Source: an uncultured Anaerolineales bacterium (GTDB taxonomy: Bacteria > Chloroflexota > Anaerolineae > Anaerolineales > UBA11657). From it: 6,255 nt of DNA. The stretch's first letter is position 1. Each line of letters starts with the position of its first letter. The notes beneath the pieces are model-generated. The model was not told the DNA's origin, made no database searches, and saw only the letters and a list, made by a program, of their open reading frames with translations. Position numbers and translations under genes: made by a program. The stretch lies in the NCBI GenBank assembly GCA_913040765.1, contig CAJWIA010000093.1, positions 1-6,255 on the forward strand. Direction: 5' to 3'. This document shows, piece after piece, positions 1 to 5,725 of this stretch.

Positions 1-219
1 GTGGCTATGGATGGTGTGATTTCTAAAGAACTGCAAGTAATTGGAAGTCATGGTATGCAAGCCCATCGCTATCCTCATATGTTGAAGATCGTACAGAGGG
101 GATTGGTTCATCCACAACAGCTTGTGGGAGAAACGATCAGTCTGGATAAAGTGCCTTTGTATTTGCCCGCAATGTCTGAATTCAAGTCGGTTGGTCTGAC
201 TGTTATAGATAGGTTTTGA
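1..219 (+). CDS. Zinc-type medium-chain alcohol dehydrogenase, C-terminal fragment (5' end outside window)
   Basis: The frame is open from the first base and ends in TGA at 217-219, giving the last 72 residues of a protein that begins outside the window. The GTG at position 1 is read as an internal Val codon, because no ribosome-binding context is visible and the sequence is already deep in the fold. The segment ELQVIGSHGMQAHRYPHM, then a helix ending in QRGLV and a stretch like ISLDKVPLYLPAM followed by GLTVIDRF, is the typical end of zinc-dependent MDR alcohol dehydrogenases: the tail of the nucleotide-binding domain and the final catalytic-domain strand. The family oxidises alcohols or reduces carbonyls with NAD(P)H. 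The zinc ligands and Rossmann GxGxxG motif lie upstream and cannot be checked, so the substrate is unknown. The gene converges on the lipoprotein gene with a 21-bp gap and no clear terminator hairpin. Confidence 0.85.
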   Translation: MAMDGVISKELQVIGSHGMQAHRYPHMLKIVQRGLVHPQQLVGETISLDKVPLYLPAMSEFKSVGLTVIDRF

Positions 220-225
220 GTAGAT

Positions 226-232
226 AGGAGGT
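226..232 (+). promoter_or_regulatory. Orphan Shine-Dalgarno-like AGGAGGT just after the dehydrogenase stop
   Basis: A perfect AGGAGGT lies 6 bp after the dehydrogenase stop on the same strand, but no credible gene starts behind it. The next ATG (249-251) is 16 nt away, too far for normal spacing, and opens only 18 codons (249-305) antisense to the lipoprotein 3' end. The 9-mer ATAGGAGGT recurs at 1907-1915, where it serves the 90-aa gene. It may be the leftover ribosome-binding site of a gene that once followed the dehydrogenase, or chance. Confidence 0.3.
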
Positions 233-240
233 TGTAATAG

Positions 241-1794
241 TTAGGGTAATGGAGGGCATCCTGGCGGGCAAATGCCGTCCGGAATGTTTTGCCCTGGAAT
301 GTTGATAGAGGCATCTGCTGATGCGATAACAATTGCCCAACCCCAATTTTCGGTGTCAGATATTTCAAATGCTACTGACCCTGGCGACATTTGCCGAGTA
401 GCGGACATTGAAAAATTTTGATCGGGACTTACGGTGAATATTTGTGACTTTCGTTGACCATTTTGTTCATGGAATACTATATGGAAACTAGCTGGGCCAC
501 CTATGCTTGCGACAATTGCGCGCCAGTTAGTATCTAAAGAAATCACCTCGGTAGTAGTGCTGCCATTACCCTCGGTGCTGTATATAACATCTGCCTCGTC
601 AAAACCAAGTGAAGTACTGTCTAGATAGGCTGTGCCGCTTAGGTCTTTATCGCGGATGCCATCATAGAGTAAGACATCAAGAGGGTAGTCGCCAAATGGG
701 TTCTCGGATGAGTTTATCATCCAACCCATACCGGTTGGAACTCCTCGTCCTCGGCTCCAGTCATGACCGTAGCTGGAGCTATTCCAGCCTTCAGAAGGAT
801 TTCTATATAAATCAGAAAATTGAGTTACTACTTCTTCTGTGAATATTGCGGGTGCGTATACATCCCACGGTCCGGCTTGATCCCTCATTAGCGCGAAAGC
901 TATATGAGGTGAATTTGGTCCGTGGAGGCGGTCAGCAAATGGTGATACGTACATGTAACCAATTATTTCACCCTTTTTTACCAGTTGGTGGTCTTCAACT
1001 AGGATAAAGTCCTCAAAAAAGTTTTTAGGTTTGTTGTGTAGGATTACGTATGGTTCCATGCTGTATAGAAAATTTACATTGTAGTCTTCATGAGTGGCAA
1101 CTCTGATGGCAATTGTATAGCCAACGTGCCACCAGGGCGGGTCATAATTTGTGTGATCTATGATATTGAAGTATGGATAGTTTGGTGGATCAGGCAGTTG
1201 AATGATGCCATCAGCTACTGCATATATGGGTGGATAATCTGATGGTTGAGAAGCATTCAGCCAACGCTCGTCTGAATTTGAGAAATATACTTGGGCATCA
1301 TTATGTGGCTTAGGGCTACGTTGGCCTACATGAGGATGGCCAGCGATTATATCCTCGAAATCGACTAAGAAACGATCAGATTTATTGTTTGCAAAATAGC
1401 TTATGTCAGGCAAGTCGATAGAGCCTGAGATCACTTCTTGTAATACTTTTTCGATTGTTTTCGAGGCGGTGTTGGTATCAAGAGTTGCTGATTTGATTTC
1501 AGGTTCATTGGATGGTAATGGATTGGCAGTTGCTGTAACGGCAGTCTGGGGGTCTGTTGGTTGAATATTAGGTATTGGTGTATTTGTTGATATTGAGGTG
1601 ATCATTGCGACGGTAGATATAGCTCCTGTCAGTGTAGGTACCGATGTACTTACTTCTGAGGTGTTGACAGTAGGGTCAAGTGTATTTGTTACAATCACCT
1701 TGGCCTCATCTGGTGGCGGAGTTGCCAGGCTTGGGCTTTGTCCACAAGCTGATATCAATGTGGTTATTAGTACAGTTATTATGATAGTTCGCAT
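241..1794 (-). CDS. Lipoprotein with Thr/Pro-rich linker and degenerate M23 peptidase-like domain
   Basis: This is a 517-aa predicted exported lipoprotein. I chose the ATG at 1794 because it opens a classic lipoprotein signal (MRTIIITVLITTLISAC, lipobox I14-S15-A16-C17). It has a GAGG at 1800-1803 with 5-nt spacing and lies downstream of a good promoter. The frame is open up to 1863, but those codons overlap the promoter. Residues 18-100 are a low-complexity Thr/Pro/Ser/Ala linker. Residues about 188-305 resemble an M23/LytM fold: YAVADGIIQ, then VKKGEIIGYMYVSP, then SPHIAFALM where active enzymes have PHLHFEI. The second His of the HxH motif is Ala299, and the usual upstream HxxxD is not seen (PHNDAQV instead). 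It is therefore probably not an active zinc peptidase and may bind cell-wall or other ligands. Residues 385-500 look beta-rich, and the tail ends in CPPGCPPLP. The exact role is unknown. Confidence 0.8.
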   Translation of the reverse strand: MRTIIITVLITTLISACGQSPSLATPPPDEAKVIVTNTLDPTVNTSEVSTSVPTLTGAISTVAMITSISTNTPIPNIQPTDPQTAVTATANPLPSNEPEIKSATLDTNTASKTIEKVLQEVISGSIDLPDISYFANNKSDRFLVDFEDIIAGHPHVGQRSPKPHNDAQVYFSNSDERWLNASQPSDYPPIYAVADGIIQLPDPPNYPYFNIIDHTNYDPPWWHVGYTIAIRVATHEDYNVNFLYSMEPYVILHNKPKNFFEDFILVEDHQLVKKGEIIGYMYVSPFADRLHGPNSPHIAFALMRDQAGPWDVYAPAIFTEEVVTQFSDLYRNPSEGWNSSSYGHDWSRGRGVPTGMGWMINSSENPFGDYPLDVLLYDGIRDKDLSGTAYLDSTSLGFDEADVIYSTEGNGSTTTEVISLDTNWRAIVASIGGPASFHIVFHEQNGQRKSQIFTVSPDQNFSMSATRQMSPGSVAFEISDTENWGWAIVIASADASINIPGQNIPDGICPPGCPPLP

Positions 1795-1834
1795 TTGTGC
1801 CTCGTTGTGAGCCGTCGAAAGAGTGAAACGTGAC

Positions 1835-1863
1835 ATTATAATAAAATTAGCGTGAATAATCAA
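1835..1863 (-). promoter_or_regulatory. Sigma70-like promoter for the lipoprotein gene
   Basis: On the minus strand, TTGATT (1863-1858) and a perfect TATAAT (1840-1835) are separated by 17 bp, the ideal spacing. Transcription would start near 1828, leaving a leader of about 34 nt that contains the GAGG at 1803-1800 before the ATG at 1794. This supports the lipoprotein start chosen here, since codons upstream of about 1828 would not be transcribed from it. Confidence 0.55.
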
Positions 1864-1883
1864 ATCAGTATATCAATTTCAAC

Positions 1884-1889
1884 TATAAT
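1884..1889 (+). promoter_or_regulatory. Candidate -10 element (TATAAT) for the 90-aa gene
   Basis: A perfect TATAAT lies 30 bp before the ATG at 1920, which would put transcription start near 1896 with a leader of about 24 nt. The -35 region at 17 bp spacing (CAAATC, 1861-1866) is a poor match, so this promoter is weak, activator-dependent or fortuitous. It lies within the 125-bp divergent intergenic region shared with the lipoprotein gene. Confidence 0.35.
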
Positions 1890-1908
1890 AATTGCAGAAC
1901 ATACATAT

Positions 1909-1915
1909 AGGAGGT
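1909..1915 (+). promoter_or_regulatory. Ribosome-binding site AGGAGGT of the 90-aa gene
   Basis: A full-match Shine-Dalgarno lies 4 nt before the ATG at 1920. It fixes the start of the small downstream gene. Confidence 0.75.
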
Positions 1916-1919
1916 CGCA

Positions 1920-2192
1920 ATGAGTACAATAATGGTTATAAAGAATACGCTAAAAGACTACGACCAATGGAGATCAGTTTTTGACGCTAATAAGGATACG
2001 CGACTTGAGTATGGTATTGAAGAAAAACACCTATATCAAAGTAAAGCAGATCCTAACGTAGTGATTGCTGTTTTAGAAGTAGAGGATGTAGCACGGTTGC
2101 AAGAGTTTATGAAACATATTCAGGAAACTGGAATCATGGACGAAGCAGGTGTGCTAGACAGTGAGCCTACGCCTTGTAACGACGTTACCTAG
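1920..2192 (+). CDS. Small dimeric alpha/beta-barrel (ABM/cyclase-like) protein
   Basis: This 90-aa cytoplasmic protein has no signal peptide or membrane segment. The start is fixed by AGGAGGT at 1909-1915. Its pattern is a first beta strand (STIMVIKNTL), then KDYDQWRSVFDAN with an aromatic-rich helix, EYGIEEKHLYQS, a strand around PNVVIAVLEVED, a helix VARLQEFMKHIQ, and MDEAGV near the end. That is the ferredoxin-like fold of small antibiotic-biosynthesis-monooxygenase-like, stress-responsive dimeric barrel proteins, at about their usual length of 90-100 aa. Members of this superfamily include cofactor-free monooxygenases, cyclases and proteins of unknown function. No catalytic residues can be assigned from sequence alone. 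It is followed 71 bp later by a membrane protein on the same strand, so the two may be co-transcribed. The fold assignment is moderately sure and the activity is unknown. Confidence 0.8.
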   Translation: MSTIMVIKNTLKDYDQWRSVFDANKDTRLEYGIEEKHLYQSKADPNVVIAVLEVEDVARLQEFMKHIQETGIMDEAGVLDSEPTPCNDVT

Positions 2193-2263
2193 TATATGAA
2201 TTAGGAAGTATCTGCATGGTATAAATGTAAACGGTTGTTATCGCCTATAAGGAGGGAGTTTTT

Positions 2264-2905
2264 ATGAGAAATATGTCTGCTAAAAGGATGGCTGGTTATT
2301 CAATTATGTATGGCCCAGTGATTACATTGATTTGCTATTTTGCCCAGCAATTGGTGATTTTGGCTGGTGTTGACTGGAGTGATGCGGCAGCTAACAAGGA
2401 TGCATGGGTGGCTGGCGGATCGCTTACTGTTATTACTTCGTTGATTATTCCGATCGCACTTTTTATGTTGGTTTACGGTGTGTTCCATATATTGGATGAA
2501 ATGCGTGATGGTGGTAATGGTGATGCGTTGGCTCGGTATGCTAAACCAATGATGTTGATTGCTCTGGCTGGTTATACGTACGCTAATGGATTCCCTATTG
2601 TAGTGGTAAATAATCCGGACATGGGAATTGATGCAATATATGCGCAATGGTCTATTTTCAGTATGTCCGGCATATTTTTCACGCTGTCGTTTTTAATTAC
2701 TTTTAGCGCTATGGGATCTCGTGATGAATATAAAGGCACGTTCAATACTGTTGCAATTTGGGTTGCGGTCTTGGCTGTGGCATGTTCAATAATTGGATTT
2801 GTGAACAGTGGATTAGGGGGTACTATGACCCAGATTGTGGGTGTTACTTATCTGGTTCATACCGTTTATGCGTGTAGGCTAGGTTGGAATATGGCATGTA
2901 AGTAG
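2264..2905 (+). CDS. Six-helix integral membrane protein of unknown function
   Basis: This 213-aa protein starts at the ATG preceded by AAGGAGG (2249-2255, 8-nt spacing). I do not recognise the family. Six hydrophobic segments are visible at roughly residues 12-35, 51-77, 96-116, 128-150, 161-180 and 188-208. The N-terminal MRNMSAKRMAG is basic, consistent with a cytoplasmic N-terminus. Polar loops include WSDAAANKDAW (residues 38-48), ILDEMRDGGNGDALARYAK (76-94) and GSRDEYKGTF (151-160). Loop 76-94 and the C-terminal CRLGWNMACK carry positive charge and are probably cytoplasmic. No transporter signature, metal-ligand cluster or enzyme motif stands out. The gene follows the small barrel protein by 71 bp, and a hairpin terminator follows it, so the two likely form one unit. 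A TATAAA at 2220-2225 could be a separate -10 element, but its -35 is poor. Confidence 0.8.
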   Translation: MRNMSAKRMAGYSIMYGPVITLICYFAQQLVILAGVDWSDAAANKDAWVAGGSLTVITSLIIPIALFMLVYGVFHILDEMRDGGNGDALARYAKPMMLIALAGYTYANGFPIVVVNNPDMGIDAIYAQWSIFSMSGIFFTLSFLITFSAMGSRDEYKGTFNTVAIWVAVLAVACSIIGFVNSGLGGTMTQIVGVTYLVHTVYACRLGWNMACK

Positions 2906-2927
2906 TTTCTAGGGTTTATGTTTATAG

Positions 2928-2957
2928 AGAAAACCATCCACATATGGGTGGTTTTCT
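2928..2957 (+). terminator. Hairpin terminator after the membrane-protein gene
   Basis: The arms AGAAAACCATCC (2928-2939) and GGGTGGTTTTCT (2946-2957) pair over 12 bp with one G-U wobble, closing a 6-nt ACATAT loop. The T-run lies partly inside the 3' arm (GGTTTTCTTG), as in bidirectional terminators whose A-rich 5' arm serves the other strand. It lies 22 bp after the stop at 2905 and separates this gene from the polyamine unit. Confidence 0.65.
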
Positions 2958-3051
2958 TGTAACATGACTAGCAACTCGGCTACCGCGAAAACTCGATTTT
3001 TATTATTACAAATGCGCTTGAAATCAAGACTGACAAACAGGTACTAGACAA

Positions 3052-4083
3052 ATTCAAACTATCTATTCTGAGAAACATAAACTTCGAAATTCTCGTACTG
3101 AACTGTATGGAGGCGAGCTAGTTGAACCGTTCGAAAGGCCATCGCGCGCGCAGGTTGTACTAGACGCTATTCGCTCCGCGCAGATTGGTCCAATAATCAG
3201 TCCTGTTGATCACGGAATGAAACCGGTGCTTGCTGTTCATGATGCCAACTTTATTCACTTCCTGGAAAATGCTTGGGAAGAGTGGAAAGCAACAGGTTAC
3301 AAGGGCGAGGCAATCGCGACTGTGTGGCCCGCACGACGGATGCAACAGCGACTTCCTCGATTTATTGATGGCAAATTAGGCTACTACTCGATGGCTTGCG
3401 AGACCGCAATAACAGAGGGGACATGGGAGGCAGCGCTAGCGTCCAAGGATGTAGCTTTGACGGGTGCAGCTATGCTAGCTTCAGGCGAAAGAGTTGTATT
3501 CGCACTCTGTAGACCACCTGGCCATCATGCCGCCCACGACATGTTCGGAGGCTATTGCTTCCTCAATAATGCGGCTATTGCCACACAATGGCTAAGAGAC
3601 AATGGTATGCAAAAAATAGCAATCCTTGATGTTGACTTTCACCATGGTAACGGGACCCAGGACATATTCTATCAACGTGACGATGTACTTTGCTGTTCAC
3701 TCCATGGAGACCCCGAAGAGGCATTCCCTCATTTCCTAGGCTATGCTAACGAAAAAGGGCGAGGAATTGGAACAGGATTCAACTACAATTATCCAATGCC
3801 ACGAGGGACGACATTCGCAGAGTGGCAGATTTCACTAAGAAATGCTCTATCTCAAATCCAAGCTTTTCAACCAAAGGCACTTGTTGTGTCTCTAGGTGTG
3901 GATACATTCGAAAATGATCCCATTAGCTTTTTTAAACTTAGAAGTCATGACTATGGCATACTGGGCGAAATGATTGCTGGTCAAAATCTACCGACCTTGT
4001 TTGTTCTGGAAGGTGGTTATGATATAACCGAAATGGGCGAGAATGTTGTCAGTGTGTTACGTGGATATGAGAAGAATGTTTGA
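3052..4083 (+). CDS. aphA: Acetylpolyamine amidohydrolase (histone deacetylase superfamily), probable ATT start
   Basis: This Zn-dependent cytoplasmic hydrolase removes acetyl groups from acetylated polyamines such as acetylputrescine or acetylspermidine, yielding the free amine and acetate. Counting from ATT at 3052 the protein is 343 aa, the normal family length. The motifs are CRPPGHHAA (tandem His158-His159, general base/acid), LDVDFHHGNGTQD (Zn ligands Asp195 and His197), SLGVDTFENDPIS (Zn ligand Asp284) and LEGGY (Tyr323, transition-state stabiliser). From memory, these numbers equal those of Mycoplana ramosa acetylpolyamine amidohydrolase. The N-terminal YSEKHKLRN, TELYGGELVEPFERPSRA and YKGEAIATVWP also match that enzyme. 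The first in-frame ATG (3217) would delete residues 1-55, including the conserved ELYGGE region. The frame upstream is open back to TGA 3031-3033 and holds no ATG, GTG or TTG. ATT aligns with family Met1, with only a weak AGGT (3039-3042) before it. Deacetylation of other acyl-amines cannot be excluded. Confidence 0.9.
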   Translation: MQTIYSEKHKLRNSRTELYGGELVEPFERPSRAQVVLDAIRSAQIGPIISPVDHGMKPVLAVHDANFIHFLENAWEEWKATGYKGEAIATVWPARRMQQRLPRFIDGKLGYYSMACETAITEGTWEAALASKDVALTGAAMLASGERVVFALCRPPGHHAAHDMFGGYCFLNNAAIATQWLRDNGMQKIAILDVDFHHGNGTQDIFYQRDDVLCCSLHGDPEEAFPHFLGYANEKGRGIGTGFNYNYPMPRGTTFAEWQISLRNALSQIQAFQPKALVVSLGVDTFENDPISFFKLRSHDYGILGEMIAGQNLPTLFVLEGGYDITEMGENVVSVLRGYEKNV

Positions 4084-4114
4084 TAAACCTATTCTAACTG
4101 CGGAATTTTCAGCA

Positions 4115-4120
4115 AAGGAG
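4115..4120 (+). promoter_or_regulatory. Ribosome-binding site AAGGAG deciding the GTG start of the aminotransferase
   Basis: AAGGAG lies 7 nt before the GTG at 4128, in the 44-bp gap after the amidohydrolase stop. It supports GTG initiation and translation from a shared transcript, since no terminator is visible in the gap. Confidence 0.7.
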
Positions 4121-4127
4121 CACAATT

Positions 4128-5528
4128 GTGGCCAAAAAAACTGTTTACGATACTAAAACCCTCTGGAGCAAGGACAAAGAGCACTACATTCATCCTTGGA
4201 CTGACTTTTCCACCTTTAAGGAAGAAGGATCCATTGTAATGTCCAACTCAGACGGAGCGTATGTGTTTGACTCTGAAGGCAACAAATATATAGATGGTAT
4301 CGGTGGATTGTGGTGTGTAAATATTGGCTATGCAAACGAGGAAATGGCTGAAGCTATAGCGGATCAAGTGAAACAGATTCCATACTACTCAACTTTTGGT
4401 GCGCACACTACACCACCGGCTGCCGAGCTAGCTGCAAAATTGGCGACACTCACACCCGGTACGCTGGATAAAGTATTCTTCGGAACTGGTGGATCGATGT
4501 CGAATGATACAGCAATTCGTATTATCAGTTTCTATTTCAACAGACTGGGCAAGAATAATAAGAAAAAAATTATTGCGCGTACAGATGGTTATCATGGAAG
4601 TACTTACCTTGCAATGTCAATGACAGGTGTCGAATTTGATCACCAAGGATTTGATCTGGTTCCTGACCTAGTACATCATATTCCCGCGCCAAATTCTTAT
4701 AGGCGTCCGGATGGAATGACTGAATCTGAGTTCTGTGATGCAAAGGTTAAGGATTTAGAGAATAAGATAGTTGAACTTGGTCCTGAGAATGTGGCTTGTT
4801 TCATTGCCGAGCCGATAATGGGTGCTGGTGGGGTGATAGTACCACCTGATGGATACCATAGACGTACGAGAGAAATATGCGATCGTTACGAAGTGCTATA
4901 TATATCGGATGAAGTTGTGACTGGTTTTGGTCGTCTAGGACATTTCTTTTCATCTGAAGCGATGTTTGATTTTGTTCCAGATGTAATCACTTGCGCTAAA
5001 GGAATTTCATCAGGCTATCTTCCTCTATCAGCCACCATACTGTCTAGAGAAATATATGATGTGATAAGTGTTCCCCAATCTAAGGGCGCACTATTCACGC
5101 ATGGATTCACTTACTCTGGACATTCAGTTTCTTGCGCAGCTGGCTTGAAGAACATAGAGATTATGGAACGAGACAATATATGCAACCATGTCCGTGAGGT
5201 TGGTCCCTACTTTGAAGAGCAGCTTAAGACATTGTTGAAGCATCCTATCGTAGGAGATGTTCGCGGCAGTCATTTTATGATGTGTGTTGAGAACGTTGCA
5301 GACAAAGAAACGAAAGCTCTCTTGCCGGCAGAGGTAGACGTCGGGAAACGTATTGCACAACACTGTCAAGCCCGTGGAGTAATCATTCGACCGATCGGGC
5401 ATCTAAACATCATGTCACCACCACTTGTGCTTACCAGACAACAAATTGATACCATGGTAGCCGTATTACATGAGAGCATTACAGAGACCACAGATGAGCT
5501 GATTCGCGAGGGTATTTCCATTACATAG
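4128..5528 (+). CDS. Class III PLP aminotransferase, probable polyamine/omega-amino acid:pyruvate type
   Basis: This 466-aa fold-type I PLP enzyme has a GTG start fixed by AAGGAG. Family landmarks in order are FDSEGNKYIDGIGGLWCVNIGY (residues about 47-68, substrate tunnel), GTGGSMSNDTAIRI (119-132, phosphate loop), YHGSTYLAMSMTG (155-167, ring-stacking region), AEPIMGAGG (227-235), SDEVVTGFGR (260-269, Asp261 bonding the pyridine nitrogen), CAKGISSGYLPL (289-300, Lys291 Schiff base), FTYSGH (327-332) and IIRPIG (419-424, Arg421 for carboxylate binding). The GLWCVNIGY style and length resemble putrescine/diamine- and beta-alanine-pyruvate aminotransferases, which move a terminal amino group to pyruvate. 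Its place right after acetylpolyamine amidohydrolase suggests it consumes the released diamine or polyamine, giving an aminoaldehyde and alanine. The usual SGSEAND motif reads GGSMSND here. The acceptor and exact donor are inferred. No aldehyde dehydrogenase follows in the window. Confidence 0.88.
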   Translation: MAKKTVYDTKTLWSKDKEHYIHPWTDFSTFKEEGSIVMSNSDGAYVFDSEGNKYIDGIGGLWCVNIGYANEEMAEAIADQVKQIPYYSTFGAHTTPPAAELAAKLATLTPGTLDKVFFGTGGSMSNDTAIRIISFYFNRLGKNNKKKIIARTDGYHGSTYLAMSMTGVEFDHQGFDLVPDLVHHIPAPNSYRRPDGMTESEFCDAKVKDLENKIVELGPENVACFIAEPIMGAGGVIVPPDGYHRRTREICDRYEVLYISDEVVTGFGRLGHFFSSEAMFDFVPDVITCAKGISSGYLPLSATILSREIYDVISVPQSKGALFTHGFTYSGHSVSCAAGLKNIEIMERDNICNHVREVGPYFEEQLKTLLKHPIVGDVRGSHFMMCVENVADKETKALLPAEVDVGKRIAQHCQARGVIIRPIGHLNIMSPPLVLTRQQIDTMVAVLHESITETTDELIREGISIT

Positions 5529-5531
5529 ACG

Positions 5532-5666
5532 TTATACCCCGGGGTTCAGGGAGCCAGTGAGCACGATAGAAGTACAGTTGTCAGGAATAGTCACATCTGT
5601 CTTAACAGCGATGGCTCTGGGGCCGAACTCTTCCGCTATAGACTGAGCACGATCAATATCCCTTGG
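5532..5666 (-). pseudogene. Remnant of a short-chain dehydrogenase/reductase (SDR) gene
   Basis: Translating the minus strand from about 5666 to the TAA at 5534-5532 gives PRDIDRAQSIAEEFGPRA followed by IAVKTDVTIPDNCTSIV. This is the stretch of a classical SDR after the first Rossmann strands, including the DVT motif whose Asp contacts the adenine ring. The Gly-rich TGxxxGIG motif, the NNAG motif and the YxxxK active site are all absent. Upstream the frame reaches TAA (5681-5679) with no start codon between, and after SIV the sequence becomes an unrelated LTGSLNPGV before the stop. It is therefore a fragment of about 40 codons truncated at both ends, not a working gene. It sits in the 198-bp gap between two convergent genes. 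Recognition rests on a short motif match, so a chance resemblance remains possible but unlikely. Confidence 0.55.
5558..5653. repeat. 10-bp direct repeat TGAGCACGAT bracketing the SDR remnant
   Basis: TGAGCACGAT occurs at 5558-5567 and again at 5644-5653. The left copy coincides with the point where SDR similarity stops, and the right copy is near where it begins. Short direct repeats at the edges of a gene fragment can mark past illegitimate recombination or deletion. Two 10-mers this close are suggestive but could be chance. Confidence 0.4.
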
Positions 5667-5725
5667 TAAAGATGTAAGTTAACAACAAGAATGCTAAATA
5701 GTCGGCATTGTGTAGCAAATTTATG

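Noticed and set aside
266..294. Inverted repeat GGGCAAA / TTTGCCC near the lipoprotein 3' end as a terminator
   Set aside because: It has only 7-bp arms with a 15-nt loop, lies inside the coding sequence and has no T-run after it.
249..305. 18-codon plus-strand ORF with three cysteines behind the orphan AGGAGGT
   Set aside because: The spacing of 16 nt is too long for initiation, and the cysteines are a by-product of being antisense to the lipoprotein's CPPGCPP tail.
609..842. Plus-strand ORF of 77 codons inside the lipoprotein gene
   Set aside because: It is antisense to a well-supported gene, has no ribosome-binding site and its composition is not protein-like.
1795..1863. Longer lipoprotein start at 1863 or at an intermediate ATG
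   Set aside because: It would bury the signal peptide behind 23 extra residues and place codons inside the promoter. The ATG at 1794 has a GAGG and a clean lipoprotein signal.
2300..2647. Minus-strand ORF of 115 codons opposite the membrane-protein gene
   Set aside because: It is a shadow of the real gene, rich in His, Ser and Asn from antisense hydrophobic codons, with no recognisable motif.
5124..5402. Minus-strand ORF of 92 codons opposite the aminotransferase
   Set aside because: It lies fully within a conserved aminotransferase coding region, with no start signals or family motif.
5536..5545. Perfect palindrome ACCCCGGGGT after the aminotransferase as a terminator
   Set aside because: It has no loop and no following T-run, so it cannot form a standard terminator hairpin. 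It also lies within the end of the SDR relic frame.
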